Part shown: one piece after another, positions 24,522 to 33,861 of the stretch
Position numbering within the stretch: position 1 is the stretch's first letter
Layout: every line of letters begins with the position of its first letter
DNA from: Vibrio diabolicus
GTDB taxonomy: Bacteria > Pseudomonadota > Gammaproteobacteria > Enterobacterales > Vibrionaceae
Assembly (NCBI GenBank): GCA_001048675.1
Contig: CCKK01000003.1
Span: forward strand, 434,001 to 498,000
Length of the DNA stretch: 64,000 nt
Direction of reading: 5' to 3'
The notes under the pieces: model-generated
What the model was told of the DNA's origin: nothing
Databases searched by the model: none
The model's input: the letters and a program-made list of their open reading frames with translations, nothing else
Translations under genes and position numbers: made by a program

Positions 24522-26945
24522 TCACAACTCGTGTTCGGTACGGGCGATGATGTCATCCTGCGCGTCTGGTGATAGCGCGGTAAAGAAGGCTGAATAGCCC
24601 GCAACTCGCACGACAAGGTCACGATATTGCTCAGGGTTCTTCTTCGCTGCCAGCAAGGTTTCACGAGAGACGATGTTGTACTGCACGTGCCAACCTTTAT
24701 GGTGATTAAAGAAGGTGCGAATCAACATTGAAAGCTTGAGCTTATCCCCTTCTGAAGCGACAGCCGCTGGGCTTAACTTCTGGTTAAGCAGCACGCCACC
24801 TAGGATTTTATTAGCTTGAATTTTACCGACTGAGTTGTACACCGCCGTTGGTCCCAAACGGTCAGAGCCCGATGCTGGACTTGCGCCTTCCGCCAGTGGC
24901 GTTTTCGCTTTTCGACCATCTGGTGTTGCCATCGTGGATGCGCCAAATGGCACGTTGGCAGAGATGCTCGATGTTCCCGCGTAGTAGCCGCCACCAATTG
25001 GTCCGCGCCCATGACGTGTGTTGACAAATTGCGCCAACTCATCGATATAAACTTGGTAAGCATCAGCCAGCAATTGGTCGACATAATCGTCGTCATTGCC
25101 GTATTTTGGCGCGAAGTTGATTAAGCGTTGGCGAAGTTGTTCGTTCTCAATACCATCGAAGTCTTCTTCTAATGCTTTTGCCAATTCCGTTTGGCTGATT
25201 TGTGCTTCTTCAAACACCAAATGTTTGATCGCCGCCAAACTGTTACCCAAATTGGCGATGCCCACTTGCAGGCCAGATACCCAATCGTATTTCGCTCCGC
25301 CTTCTTTTACTGTTTTACCGCGCGCCAAACAGTCATCCACCAGCGATGAGCAGAAAATATCTTGCGCTTGCTGCTCAAGCACGCTGTCGACTACGGTATC
25401 GATCTCAATCGATTTACGTGTGTAGTAGCGAATTTGCTCCGCCCAAGAAGCGGTGACTTGCTCAAAGCTCTCGAAGTTACCTTTTGCCAACGACTTATCA
25501 TGAGGCAAGAAGGCTTTGCCCGTCGTTGCATCCACACCTTCGTTAAGCGCAGCCAGTAAAATACGCGCAAAGTTAATAAAGCTCATGCCCGTGCAACGGT
25601 AACCCCATTTGCCTGGAACAGCGGTTTCAATACAGCCAATAGACGCGTAGTTGTAAGCGTCTTCTTTCTCGACACCTAGCTTGATGAATTCTGGAATGAC
25701 GATTTCATCGTTGTTGAATGCAGGCATACCGAATCCGCATTTGATCACTTCAATACAGCCCATCAAGAACTCTTGATTCAGACCTTCATGATAGCGAACA
25801 CTCAAGTTCGGTTGCGTGGAACGTAGCTGACCACAGGACTCTAAAATCGCCCAAGATAGCGGGTTTACGGCGTCTTCAGGTTCTCCATTCTCATTCAGCT
25901 TTTGGCCACCGATACAGACATTTTGATACAGCGGAGAACCTGCCGATGCTTTTGAGTGCGCACCAGAGCGAATCTTGTTTACTTCAAGCAATTTCAACCA
26001 ACAGCTTTGCAATAACTCAAGGGCGAACGCTTTGTTCATCGCGCCACTTTCAAGATCACGCACGTAGTAGTCGTTTAGGAACTGGTCCATCCGACCGAAT
26101 GAAACAGAGTGGCCATTCGATTCAATTTGCAACATCAACTGCACAAAATAGCTCAGTTGCAGAGCTTGCCAGAAGTTGGTTGGCGCATGGAAAGCCACAT
26201 GACGACAGTTTTCTGCGATTGTCTCCAGTTCTGCTTTCCTCTCTGGTCGAGTTTCGTTTTGTGCCATTTCCAGAGCGAGATCGGCGTAACTCACGATGTG
26301 CTCCTGAATCGCAAGCAAGACAATTTCGACGGACTTATAAAACTGCTCTTTCTTTAACCCTTCATACGTCGACACGTCGTTATTAGCTCGATGCTGACGA
26401 ACCTCATCCAGCAGACCGTTCATACCGATCTTCAGGATTTTTTCGTTATCCACAGCAAGGTGCGCGTCGCCCGAAGTCATGTTGCCTTCGGCTTTAATGA
26501 TGGTGCTGGCTAAGATCTCTTGCTGCTCGTCGGTAAAGAGTCCATAGCAGCGATCTTGAACCGTTTTACTGCGCCAGTATGGCGTAATGGCGTGAATGCT
26601 TTGTTTGTCCTCTTCACTTACCGCAAAACCAGCCCCAGGTCGGTCGGCCAGTTCGTCGATTTCCGCTTCAATCCAACGCACCGTGTATTCAGGAAAGATC
26701 GGCGCAGCGCGTACTTTGCTCGCTTGGTTACCGACAATCAGCTCGTCGTGCTTAATCCAAATGGTACGAGTGCGTAAGTGTTCTTGTAACGCCAGTGCTC
26801 GTTGCACAATCACAGGTTTGTCTTCATTTGCCTGATACGCCCGAGTGTAAGCCTCTGCGCGCTCGGTACAGATAGGCGGCGTTACGATGTTGACCAGTGC
26901 CGATTTGTGGGCTTTGATTCGCTCTGGAAGGGTATGTAGGTCCAT
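24522..26945 (-). CDS. Glycyl radical enzyme of the YbiW/PflD (PFL2-like) type
   Basis: This oxygen-sensitive enzyme uses a glycyl radical. The 807 residues contain the active-site cysteine C438 followed by E440 in SIGCIETAVPG and the radical-bearing glycine G783 in RVAGYSAFF near the C-terminus. The C-x-E pattern marks the dehydratase/lyase side of the family rather than true pyruvate formate-lyase, which has two adjacent cysteines. YbiW and PflD of E. coli are reported to open 1,5-anhydrohexitol 6-phosphates to 1-deoxyfructose 6-phosphate, which Fsa aldolase then splits. The presence of an activase directly upstream and a divergent fsa gene fits that pathway well. A perfect FNR box lies in the shared promoter region. 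Substrate assignment is inference. Confidence 0.9.
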   Translation of the reverse strand: MDLHTLPERIKAHKSALVNIVTPPICTERAEAYTRAYQANEDKPVIVQRALALQEHLRTRTIWIKHDELIVGNQASKVRAAPIFPEYTVRWIEAEIDELADRPGAGFAVSEEDKQSIHAITPYWRSKTVQDRCYGLFTDEQQEILASTIIKAEGNMTSGDAHLAVDNEKILKIGMNGLLDEVRQHRANNDVSTYEGLKKEQFYKSVEIVLLAIQEHIVSYADLALEMAQNETRPERKAELETIAENCRHVAFHAPTNFWQALQLSYFVQLMLQIESNGHSVSFGRMDQFLNDYYVRDLESGAMNKAFALELLQSCWLKLLEVNKIRSGAHSKASAGSPLYQNVCIGGQKLNENGEPEDAVNPLSWAILESCGQLRSTQPNLSVRYHEGLNQEFLMGCIEVIKCGFGMPAFNNDEIVIPEFIKLGVEKEDAYNYASIGCIETAVPGKWGYRCTGMSFINFARILLAALNEGVDATTGKAFLPHDKSLAKGNFESFEQVTASWAEQIRYYTRKSIEIDTVVDSVLEQQAQDIFCSSLVDDCLARGKTVKEGGAKYDWVSGLQVGIANLGNSLAAIKHLVFEEAQISQTELAKALEEDFDGIENEQLRQRLINFAPKYGNDDDYVDQLLADAYQVYIDELAQFVNTRHGRGPIGGGYYAGTSSISANVPFGASTMATPDGRKAKTPLAEGASPASGSDRLGPTAVYNSVGKIQANKILGGVLLNQKLSPAAVASEGDKLKLSMLIRTFFNHHKGWHVQYNIVSRETLLAAKKNPEQYRDLVVRVAGYSAFFTALSPDAQDDIIARTEHEL

Positions 26946-26947
26946 GG

Positions 26948-27877
26948 TTAACCTCTAACAATCACGTTAAGTTGAGTATGTTCGCTTGCGTATTGCATTG
27001 CGTTTTCTAGCAGTTCTGGATTATTTAATGGTTTGTCAGAACACTCGTAAGGCATATCGAGCAAACGGTATTTATTGATGCCGAGGGTGTGGTACGGCAA
27101 CAAGTGGAGTTCTTGACAGCTTTCTAAAGAAGCAGCGAAATCAATGATCGCTTTGAGCTCATCAATGGTGTCATTGAAGCCCGGCACAACCGGCACGCGA
27201 ATCACAATGCGTTTGGCAATCGGTGCCAATTTTCTAAAATTGTCTTTGACGCGTTTTAACGATCCCTTCGCCCAGCGGAGAAACTTTTCTTCGTCGGTAT
27301 GTTTAAGATCCGCTAACCAGCAATCAATATACGGCGCGACTTTTTCTACGTTTTTCCACGGAACATGCATGCACGACTCCACCGCCGTAGACACATGGTT
27401 TTGATGCAAACGTTCGGCAAGTTCTGCCACAAGACTTGGCTGCATCAGCGGCTCGCCACCAGAAAACGTCACGCCACCTTGGCTTTGATCGTAAAAAGGC
27501 TTGTCTTTCATCAACACTTCAAACAAGTCGTCTGATTTCGCCGCTTCTCCACATATGCTGAGCGCTTGTGTTGGACATACGTTTCGCAGCGCTATGATCT
27601 GCGCTTCGCTCATGGCTTTTCGATTGATGATGATTTGATCGTCAATGCGTCGGATACCATCGCTCGCCATGTCGCCGTTTACGGTTTGTTTATAAGCCGA
27701 CACACAAAGCTGGCAGTCCGCCATACAACTGCGCTCATCAAACAGCAGAGAGTGCTTTTCACTGCGGCTTTCTGGGTTTTGGCACCAAGGACAGGACAAA
27801 CTGCATCCCTTCAGAAACAGAATGGTGCGAATACCATCACCATCGTGGGTCGAGAACCTCTGAATATTGAAATACAT
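26948..27877 (-). CDS. Glycyl radical enzyme activase (radical SAM)
   Basis: This radical SAM protein installs the glycyl radical on the downstream enzyme. The 309 residues contain the SAM-cluster motif C25-x3-C29-x2-C32 (KGCSLSCPWCQNPES), an inserted cysteine group (C51, C55, C58 and a later CPTQAL) likely to hold one extra iron-sulfur cluster, the GGVTFSGGEPL motif and a C-terminal HLLPYHTLGINKY stretch typical of the PflA family. Its stop is 2 bases before the GRE start, so both are produced together. The gene is first in the leftward operon, divergent from fsa. Confidence 0.92.
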   Translation of the reverse strand: MYFNIQRFSTHDGDGIRTILFLKGCSLSCPWCQNPESRSEKHSLLFDERSCMADCQLCVSAYKQTVNGDMASDGIRRIDDQIIINRKAMSEAQIIALRNVCPTQALSICGEAAKSDDLFEVLMKDKPFYDQSQGGVTFSGGEPLMQPSLVAELAERLHQNHVSTAVESCMHVPWKNVEKVAPYIDCWLADLKHTDEEKFLRWAKGSLKRVKDNFRKLAPIAKRIVIRVPVVPGFNDTIDELKAIIDFAASLESCQELHLLPYHTLGINKYRLLDMPYECSDKPLNNPELLENAMQYASEHTQLNVIVRG

Positions 27878-27989
27878 TGCTGTCCGCCTCTTGGTTTGCT
27901 CGTCTACTTTTCACGCTTTTCTTTTGCTGAAAGCTTCATTTGATAATGAAATATTGGCACTTAACTTTCGCTTTGTGAAATTATTATAG

Positions 27990-28013
27990 TTTCAATTGAA
28001 ATTTCAATTGATC
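27990..28013. promoter_or_regulatory. Tandem 12-base palindromic repeat in the GRE/fsa divergent region
   Basis: TTTCAATTGAAA (27990-28001, perfect palindrome) is immediately followed by TTTCAATTGATC (28002-28013), a second copy with two changed end bases. Tandem sites of this sort usually bind a sugar-responsive repressor; the protein is not encoded nearby, so the binder is unknown. The second copy overlaps the FNR box. Confidence 0.6.
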
Positions 28014-28021
28014 AAAATCAA
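28008..28021. promoter_or_regulatory. Perfect FNR box in the GRE activase / fsa intergenic region
   Basis: TTGATCAAAATCAA matches the FNR consensus TTGAT-N4-ATCAA at all ten fixed bases. It is centred 77 bases before the fsa ATG and about 137 before the activase ATG. Anaerobic activation of an oxygen-sensitive glycyl radical system by FNR is the expected logic. Confidence 0.85.
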
Positions 28022-28091
28022 GATCTCGGCGGATTGTCAGATCTATAGTGATCCCATCATCAAAACGAAGATTTTGTATAAGGTAGAACCC

Positions 28092-28766
28092 ATGATCGAA
28101 CTCTATTTAGATACTGCTGACGTGGCAGAAGTAAAACGCTTTAACCAATGCCTACCTCTGAAAGGGGTAACAACAAATCCAAGTATTTTGGCGAAATCAA
28201 AACAAGGCTTGAACCAAACCTTAGCTGGCATGCAAGAAGCGTTAGGGGGCACACCCCGTTTCCATGCTCAAGTGGTGAGCACAACTGTAGAAGGCATGGT
28301 AGAAGAAGCGCGCCAAATCCATGAATTACCTTATGATATGGTCGTCAAAGTGCCAGCGACCGAAGCGGGCTTATCGGCAATTAAGTTAATGAAAAAAGAG
28401 GGAATTCAAGTACTCGCCACCGCTATTTACTCTGCTCAGCAAGGTTTCCTTGCGGCATTGTGCGGCGCTGACTATCTTGCGCCTTATGTGAACCGTATTG
28501 ATGCGATGAACGGAAACGGTGTAGAAGTGGTCGCAGACCTGCAATTGCTACTGGATCAAAACCAACTGCCTGCAAAAATTTTGGCAGCGAGTTTTAAAAA
28601 TACCCAACAAGCGATGGAAGTGATGAAGTTGGGCATTGAAGCGATCACCTTGCCTGTCGATGTGGCCGCGCAGATGTTTTCTCATCCAGCAGTTCAGCCG
28701 GCTGTCGATCAATTTGATAAAGACTGGAAATCCGCGTTTGGCAACAAACTTTCATTTGAAAGTTAA
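28092..28766 (+). CDS. fsa: Fructose-6-phosphate aldolase (transaldolase-like, FsaA/FsaB type)
   Basis: The enzyme is a class I aldolase that cleaves fructose 6-phosphate or, more relevantly here, 1-deoxyfructose 6-phosphate to glyceraldehyde 3-phosphate and a ketone. The protein has 224 residues from the ATG at 28092 (AAGGTAG ribosome site), almost exactly the length of E. coli FsaA (220). Family signatures are MIELYLDTADVAEV, KGVTTNPSILAK and the Schiff-base lysine K86 in VVKVPAT. The frame stays open upstream to 27996 but through the promoter region, so that extension is rejected. It diverges from the GRE operon, with FNR and palindromic sites between. Confidence 0.93.
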   Translation: MIELYLDTADVAEVKRFNQCLPLKGVTTNPSILAKSKQGLNQTLAGMQEALGGTPRFHAQVVSTTVEGMVEEARQIHELPYDMVVKVPATEAGLSAIKLMKKEGIQVLATAIYSAQQGFLAALCGADYLAPYVNRIDAMNGNGVEVVADLQLLLDQNQLPAKILAASFKNTQQAMEVMKLGIEAITLPVDVAAQMFSHPAVQPAVDQFDKDWKSAFGNKLSFES

Positions 28767-28780
28767 GCATAAAATTATCG

Positions 28781-28813
28781 AAAGTCCCGTTCCTCCTCGA
28801 TCGAGGGGCTTTT
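28781..28813 (+). terminator. Probable terminator after fsa
   Basis: AAAGTCCC (28781-28788) pairs with GGGGCTTT (28805-28812, one G-T pair), with an inner CTCGATCGAG palindrome. The T tail is short. The next 300 bases to 29108 hold no gene apart from the DUF2799 promoter. Confidence 0.55.
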
Positions 28814-29045
28814 GATATGGGAATCTCTGAGAAAAAGTAACATTCGCGCAGGCAACTGTTTGTATATGCGACTTACGAAGAGGTTCCCACCCCACTAATC
28901 TCGCCTCTACCTTCACGCAAACTACTCTATTCGTAACATCACTACTGACGAACAACGCTCGTTCCACAAGCAAAAAATTTTGCTTCAAGCCGACAAACTC
29001 ACAAGCGCAACACATCAATAAGTCGGCAATTATTAATTTTATCTA

Positions 29046-29073
29046 TTGGAAATGAACACTGTTCATTTATAAT
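29046..29073 (+). promoter_or_regulatory. Promoter of the DUF2799 gene with a palindrome in the -35/-10 spacer
   Basis: TTGGAA (29046-29051) and TATAAT (29068-29073) are 16 bases apart, and the spacer is almost wholly a palindrome: AATGAACA, C, TGTTCATT (29051-29067). A repressor bound there would cover both promoter elements. The pattern resembles TetR-family operators. Confidence 0.75.
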
Positions 29074-29108
29074 CAGCGAACCTAACGCAGTAACAAGGAA
29101 TCCACTTC

Positions 29109-29621
29109 ATGAAACGCATTGCGCTTCTCTTTGCCATGTTTGCATTACTTTCTGGTTGTAGCAGCATGTCGCCAGAACAATGCCAAACCGCAGATTGGTA
29201 TCGCGTCGGCTACCAAGATGGCCGCTCAGGCAACAACCCAAACATTTTGTACGAATACATTAAAGACTGTCGCGAAGCAGGCGTAACGCCAAATCACGTT
29301 GAGTGGCAAGACGGTTTTGATAAAGGCACCATTCTTTACTGTTCGCCAAACAATGGTTACACAGTGGGTGTAGAAGGAAAAACCTACTATGGCGTTTGCT
29401 CTAACGATCTTTTCCTTAAAAACTATCAGTTTGGCCATCAAGAATATCAGCGTCAACAACGCATTAACGCATTAGATGCGGAGATATCACGCCTTGATCA
29501 TCAATTGGATGCAAACTTAGATAAAGACAACGCGAAGCGTATTAGAGAGAGAAGAAAACAACTGGCGCGTGAGCGTGCATCACTCATCTCGCCAGGAGCT
29601 AATTACTACTTTAACTTTTAG
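29109..29621 (+). CDS. DUF2799 lipoprotein
   Basis: The 170-residue protein has a lipoprotein signal (MKRIALLFAMFALLSGC, cysteine at 17 after LLSG) and a DUF2799 domain with repeated glycine-aromatic patterns (GYQDGRSG, WQDGFDKGT, YYGVCSNDLFLKNYQFGHQEYQ in part). The C-terminal third is a charged coiled-coil-like helix (RINALDAEISRLDHQLD). DUF2799 function is unknown; it would be anchored to the inner or outer membrane. AAGGAA precedes the ATG. The promoter carries a palindromic operator, so regulation by an unlinked repressor is likely. Confidence 0.85.
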   Translation: MKRIALLFAMFALLSGCSSMSPEQCQTADWYRVGYQDGRSGNNPNILYEYIKDCREAGVTPNHVEWQDGFDKGTILYCSPNNGYTVGVEGKTYYGVCSNDLFLKNYQFGHQEYQRQQRINALDAEISRLDHQLDANLDKDNAKRIRERRKQLARERASLISPGANYYFNF

Positions 29622-29631
29622 TCGCGACGGG

Positions 29632-30087
29632 CTACAACGCTAGGGTCATAAAGCGGCTATTTGGATCAGGTTGATATTCGCCAAACGGCTCGCAGTACGC
29701 GAAGCCATGTTTTTCATATAGGCGATGCGCGGGTTCAAAAAATGCCATCGACCCAGTTTCCAAACTTAAACGTTGTATCCCCTGATGTTTCGCTTGCTCA
29801 ATCACGTGATTGAGTAAGCGGGATGCCACGCCCTGTTTTCTCGCCAATGTTGTCGTACGCATCGATTTCAACTCTGCGTGACCATCTTCTAGTTGGCTCA
29901 TTGCCACACATCCCAATAGCTGATCACCATCCCAGCCCGTCCAAAACGTGATTGAAGGCAGCTTCAACTTGCTTACATCTAACGCATGCACGCTCTCTGG
30001 TGGCGATGTAGCGTACATGTCCTGTAAATGCTCTTCCAACAACGCAATCACCGGCGGCCGTTCTAAATTGTCGATTTCAATTCTCAT
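29632..30087 (-). CDS. GNAT-family N-acetyltransferase
   Basis: The 151 residues fit a single GNAT domain: FWTGWDGDQLLGCVAMSQLEDGHAELKSM-type beta-2 to beta-4 region, then the acetyl-CoA-binding loop ARKQGVASRLLNHVIEQA (Q/R-x-x-G-x-A pattern) and a closing strand LYEKHGFAYCEPFG. The substrate is unknown. It converges on the DUF2799 lipoprotein gene (10 bases between stops) and is followed on the same strand, upstream, by the broken GNAT gene. Confidence 0.88.
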   Translation of the reverse strand: MRIEIDNLERPPVIALLEEHLQDMYATSPPESVHALDVSKLKLPSITFWTGWDGDQLLGCVAMSQLEDGHAELKSMRTTTLARKQGVASRLLNHVIEQAKHQGIQRLSLETGSMAFFEPAHRLYEKHGFAYCEPFGEYQPDPNSRFMTLAL

Positions 30088-30112
30088 ATTTCCATCCTTG
30101 GTGTTTTCCTAG

Positions 30113-30584
30113 TTAAAGCGGCTGTCTCATAATGTGCTGCGGTCCAACGGGGCCGCCGTGGTAAAGCTCATTGGTATCTTCAAACCCTGATTTTAAATAG
30201 CACTGATAAGCGGGTATGTTGCGGCAATTCACGGTGAGATAAAGCTCATGAAACTCGGGATAATGGCGTTTGGCGAAATCGGCAAACTGTTGAATGGCTT
30301 GCTTGGCGATGCCTTTGCCTTGATGACGGTGATCCACCAGCAAAGCACGCACGCCTAAACTGTTTTTCGGGCAAAAATCGTATTTCTCGCTGTAAGCTGC
30401 ATCAAATAAGAAAAAAGCCAACCACGTCATCGTCTGCCAAAATCAGATGCGGAAGTTCTGTAGGTTCAAGACGTGTAAGCATTTCACCCACATCCGCGAC
30501 CGTAAACTGCGATTGATCTTCTAGCACGCTAAGTTCGCAAGTTTGTTCATGTCGCTCAGGCGAATACTTTTCAATAGTAATCAT
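30113..30584 (-). pseudogene. GNAT-family acetyltransferase interrupted by a single-base frameshift
   Basis: Two adjacent leftward frames form one GNAT protein. The N-terminal part starts at ATG 30584 (AAGGAAG ribosome site) and reads ITIEKYSPERHEQTCEL to ADDDVVGFFLI, ending at TGA. The C-terminal part continues FDAAYSEKYDFCPK, then VDHRHQGKGIAKQAIQQFADFA (acetyl-CoA-binding loop) and AYQCYLKSGFEDTNE. The break is at a run of six T on the minus strand (30411-30416 on plus as A); removing one base restores the frame exactly. This could be real inactivation, slippage-based variation or a sequencing error. The full-length product would be about 157 residues. Confidence 0.8.
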
Positions 30585-30716
30585 AATCTTCCTTGTTGTT
30601 TTTATGCTCAATTCATACAGGGTATGTCGTAAATAGAAATACCTAGTGTCGTATTTCCCACTCGCAGGCAAACGTTTAGCACTCTATTATCCTCGCCATT
30701 CGATAGAGAGGTTTCC

Positions 30717-31907
30717 ATGTCCCGTTTTTTACTTTGTAGTTTTGCACTCGTTTTACTCTACCCTACTGCCATTGATTTGTATCTTGTTGGTTTGCCTCAA
30801 ATTGCGTCAGATCTCAACGCCAGTGAATCTCAGTTGCATATTGCGTTTTCGATCTATTTAGCTGGCATGGCTACCACCATGTTATTCGCGGGGAAAATTG
30901 CAGACTCTGTGGGACGAAAACCTGTTGCCGTCGTCGGCGCGATGATCTTCGTGCTAGCGTCTTTTCTCGGCGGGATGGCTGAGCAACCAAACGCTTTCTT
31001 GATTGCTCGCTTTTGCCAAGGCATCGGGGCTGGATCTTGCTATGTCGTCGCGTTCGCGATTTTACGCGACACGTTAGACGATGAACGCCGCGCGAAAGTA
31101 TTGTCGATGCTCAATGGCATCACCTGTATCATTCCAGTGATCGCACCCGTGATTGGTCACTTGATTATGCTGAAATTTCCTTGGCCGAGTTTGTTTACCA
31201 CGATGGCAGGAATGGGCATTCTCGTCAGTGTATTGGCCATTTTTGTGCTCAAGGAATCACTACCCAGCCAACAAGGTGAAGAACAGACAGCGCCAGAGAT
31301 CCATCAAGAGACTTTCTTCGAGCGATTTTTTATCAGTAGACTGATCATTACTGCACTTGGAGTGACCACCATCCTGACCTTTGTTAACGCTTCACCAATT
31401 GTCGTGATGAGCATGCTTGGTTTTGATCGCGGTGGCTATTCTTCCATCATGGCTGGGACTGCGACGATCAGTATGTTGATTTCGTTCTCGGCACCATTGG
31501 CATTGGGGATTTTTAAGCAGCGTACCTTAATGATCACCTCTCAAGTATTGCTCGCTTGTGCAGCCATCGTGCTCAGTGCTGCCCATTTCCATGATGGACA
31601 ATCTCATTACTATGTGTTCGGACTTGGTCTGATTTGCGCTGGCTTCGCTTGTGGCTTTGGCGTGGCCATGAGCCAAGCGCTCAGCCCATTCTCTCAACAA
31701 GCTGGCGTGGCGAGCTCACTACTGGGCATTGCTCAAGTTTGTAGTTCCGCGTTCTATATTTGGTTTATGGGTTTCATCGGCGTTAGTGCACTGAATATGT
31801 TGGTGTTTATCTTAGTGTTAGGTAGCGTAATCAGCCTTGCTCTAATACTATTGATTCCAAAGCCTGTTCACGATACCCATTATGAAGAAATCCCTAGCGC
31901 GACTTGA
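30717..31907 (+). CDS. mdtL: MFS multidrug efflux transporter MdtL
   Basis: The protein is a proton-driven drug exporter of the DHA1/Bcr family in the inner membrane. The 396 residues have twelve hydrophobic segments and follow E. coli MdtL closely: the N-terminus [40 protein letters not shown], then [20 protein letters not shown] and [13 protein letters not shown]. Length is right for MdtL (391). It overlaps the yidZ-like gene by 26 bases, the same gene pair as in enterobacteria. Substrates are not predicted from sequence. Confidence 0.93.
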   Translation: MSRFLLCSFALVLLYPTAIDLYLVGLPQIASDLNASESQLHIAFSIYLAGMATTMLFAGKIADSVGRKPVAVVGAMIFVLASFLGGMAEQPNAFLIARFCQGIGAGSCYVVAFAILRDTLDDERRAKVLSMLNGITCIIPVIAPVIGHLIMLKFPWPSLFTTMAGMGILVSVLAIFVLKESLPSQQGEEQTAPEIHQETFFERFFISRLIITALGVTTILTFVNASPIVVMSMLGFDRGGYSSIMAGTATISMLISFSAPLALGIFKQRTLMITSQVLLACAAIVLSAAHFHDGQSHYYVFGLGLICAGFACGFGVAMSQALSPFSQQAGVASSLLGIAQVCSSAFYIWFMGFIGVSALNMLVFILVLGSVISLALILLIPKPVHDTHYEEIPSAT

Positions 31908-32850
31908 TTTAAACTTATTGTTCACTCTGCAATTATTGCTGCAAGAGCAAAGCGTCTCGAAAGCCTCGAAAAAGCTGAACGTTACGCCCTCTACCGTAAG
32001 TAAGTCGCTCAACAAACTTCGTCATTGGTTCGATGATCCTTTGTTTGTCAAAACACCTAAAGGTCTTGCGCCAACGCCTTTGGCGCAAAGCATGGAGCAA
32101 GATCTTGCAGAATGGCTGCAAATTGGCAGCCAGATTGCAGAAAAACGCAGCGATATTACGCCTAAAGGAGTGCGTTTTGATATCACGATTGAGTCGCCAT
32201 TAGTACTCACGGTGCTAGACAGACTCATCGTCGCTATCCACCAGCGATACCCTGAAGCGAAAGTAAAAACCAGTAACTGGGATTACGATTCACTCGACGC
32301 CATCATTCGAGGCGAGGCAGATATCGGTTTTACCGGCCGAGAAAGTCACCCGAGATCGAAAGAGTCGTTGGATCTTCTGCCGTATTTCTTGGATTTTGAG
32401 ATTCTATTTTATGACCTGCCGATGGTGTATTTACATAAAGATCATCCGGCATTACAGCAAGAGTGGAATCTCGAGACCTTTCTGAGCTACCAACACATCA
32501 ATATTGTTTGGGAAAAAAGTGAAACTTGGGCGTTGGATGAAGTGTTAACGGAACTAGGGCTACAGCGCTCTATCGGGCTGACGATGTCCAACTTTGAGCA
32601 ATCCCTTTTTATGGCAGCGCAGCCGACGCATGACATGATCACCACCGCGCCGCACTATTGCAAAAGCTACACAGAAAAGCTGCATCTCGATTTGGTGTGC
32701 TTGCCAATTCCGTTAGACCAAACTCAACAAGACAAGTTACTGATTCCATTTACCATGATTTGGCATAAACGCAATGCGTACAATCCCAAATTGCTATGGT
32801 TGAAAAACACCATCAAGTCATTGTACAAACAACAATCCCTACCACAGTAA
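31882..32850 (+). CDS. yidZ: LysR-family regulator YidZ-like
   Basis: The 322 residues start with a LysR helix-turn-helix in the unusual form [54 protein letters not shown], and continue with a substrate-binding domain containing [29 protein letters not shown], all as in E. coli YidZ. YidZ has been linked to anaerobic nitric oxide protection; the target here may be the adjacent mdtL. The start lies 26 bases inside the end of mdtL and translation is probably coupled. Sure about the family, moderately sure about function. Confidence 0.9.
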   Translation: MKKSLARLDLNLLFTLQLLLQEQSVSKASKKLNVTPSTVSKSLNKLRHWFDDPLFVKTPKGLAPTPLAQSMEQDLAEWLQIGSQIAEKRSDITPKGVRFDITIESPLVLTVLDRLIVAIHQRYPEAKVKTSNWDYDSLDAIIRGEADIGFTGRESHPRSKESLDLLPYFLDFEILFYDLPMVYLHKDHPALQQEWNLETFLSYQHINIVWEKSETWALDEVLTELGLQRSIGLTMSNFEQSLFMAAQPTHDMITTAPHYCKSYTEKLHLDLVCLPIPLDQTQQDKLLIPFTMIWHKRNAYNPKLLWLKNTIKSLYKQQSLPQ

Positions 32851-32991
32851 CACTCAGGCTAAGGTCAGGTTTTCTTTGGTGATTTTTGATGGTTTTCTCG
32901 CTCTGACAGCTATAACTAATCACTTTATCAACTAATGAAAAAGGCCGTTTGACGCTACACTCAATCCATATTTCTGCGTTAAGGGCCAAGG

Positions 32992-33861
32992 ATGTCGACC
33001 TTTTTACTCACTGCTATTACGATGCTGGCGTTCGCCGCCAATTCATTATTGTGCCGACTTGCATTGGCCGAAGGGTTGATTGATGCAGGAAGCTTCACTC
33101 TCGTTCGATTGATATCTGGCGCGATTACCTTAATCGCATTGCTTGTCGTGAGAGGTCAGTGGAAAACCGATCGGCCAACTTCTCGCTTTCGCTTTTTTGC
33201 TGGCGTGGCGTTATTTGGTTACGCTGCCCTTTTCTCTTTCGCGTACTTACAACTGGCGACAGGAACCGGTGCTTTGCTTTTGTTTGGTGCCGTACAACTG
33301 ACGTTACTGGCCATCTATTGGTGGCAAGGTGAGCGCTTTCAGTTTCTCGAAATCATCGGTATCGGCCTTTCAATTGTTGGCTTTGTTTGGTTAATGTTGC
33401 CATCTGCCACGCGCCCCGATATCAGTTCTGCACTTCTCATGTTGATTTCTGGCGTTTGTTGGGCTGCGTTTACTGCGCTCGGCAAACAAGCGCCTTCTCC
33501 AAGTAGTGGCATCACGTGGGGATTTATCGCTGCATCTATGATTGGCATACTGCTATCGCCGTTGATGCTGTCCTCAATCCATCTCTCTCTGGGCGGAATC
33601 TTGCTCGCTATCACGTCTGGCGCCATTGCATCTGGCCTTGGTTATACGCTTTGGTATCAAGTAATGCGTAAGCTCTCTTTACTTCAGGCCGCCGTCAGCC
33701 AACTTTCCGTGCCAGCCATTGCTTTGCTGCTAGGCACCGTCGTACTCCACGAGCCTCTTTCACTACACACACTTTTAACCAGTGGCATCATTCTTGGTGG
33801 CATCGCTTTGGTTTTTTTATCTCGATCCAAAAAAGCAAGCGAACAATCGGCAAGCCGATAA
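32992..33861 (+). CDS. EamA/DMT-family transporter
   Basis: The 289-residue protein has about ten membrane segments in two EamA repeats (1-140 and 150-285), as in drug/metabolite exporters of the RhaT/EamA class. The phrases ANSLLCRLALAEGLIDAGSFTLVRLISGA at the start and SQLSVPAIALLLGTVVLHEPLSLHTLLTSGIILGGIAL (shortened) at the end of the second repeat are typical. The ATG has AAGGATG immediately upstream. The substrate is not predictable. It stands alone, 141 bases after yidZ, and is followed by a 388-base gap. Confidence 0.88.
   Translation: MSTFLLTAITMLAFAANSLLCRLALAEGLIDAGSFTLVRLISGAITLIALLVVRGQWKTDRPTSRFRFFAGVALFGYAALFSFAYLQLATGTGALLLFGAVQLTLLAIYWWQGERFQFLEIIGIGLSIVGFVWLMLPSATRPDISSALLMLISGVCWAAFTALGKQAPSPSSGITWGFIAASMIGILLSPLMLSSIHLSLGGILLAITSGAIASGLGYTLWYQVMRKLSLLQAAVSQLSVPAIALLLGTVVLHEPLSLHTLLTSGIILGGIALVFLSRSKKASEQSASR

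Noticed and set aside
28752..29018. 88-codon leftward frame overlapping the fsa end
   Set aside because: Overlaps the fsa 3' end and its hairpin, has no ribosome site and a composition unlike coding sequence.
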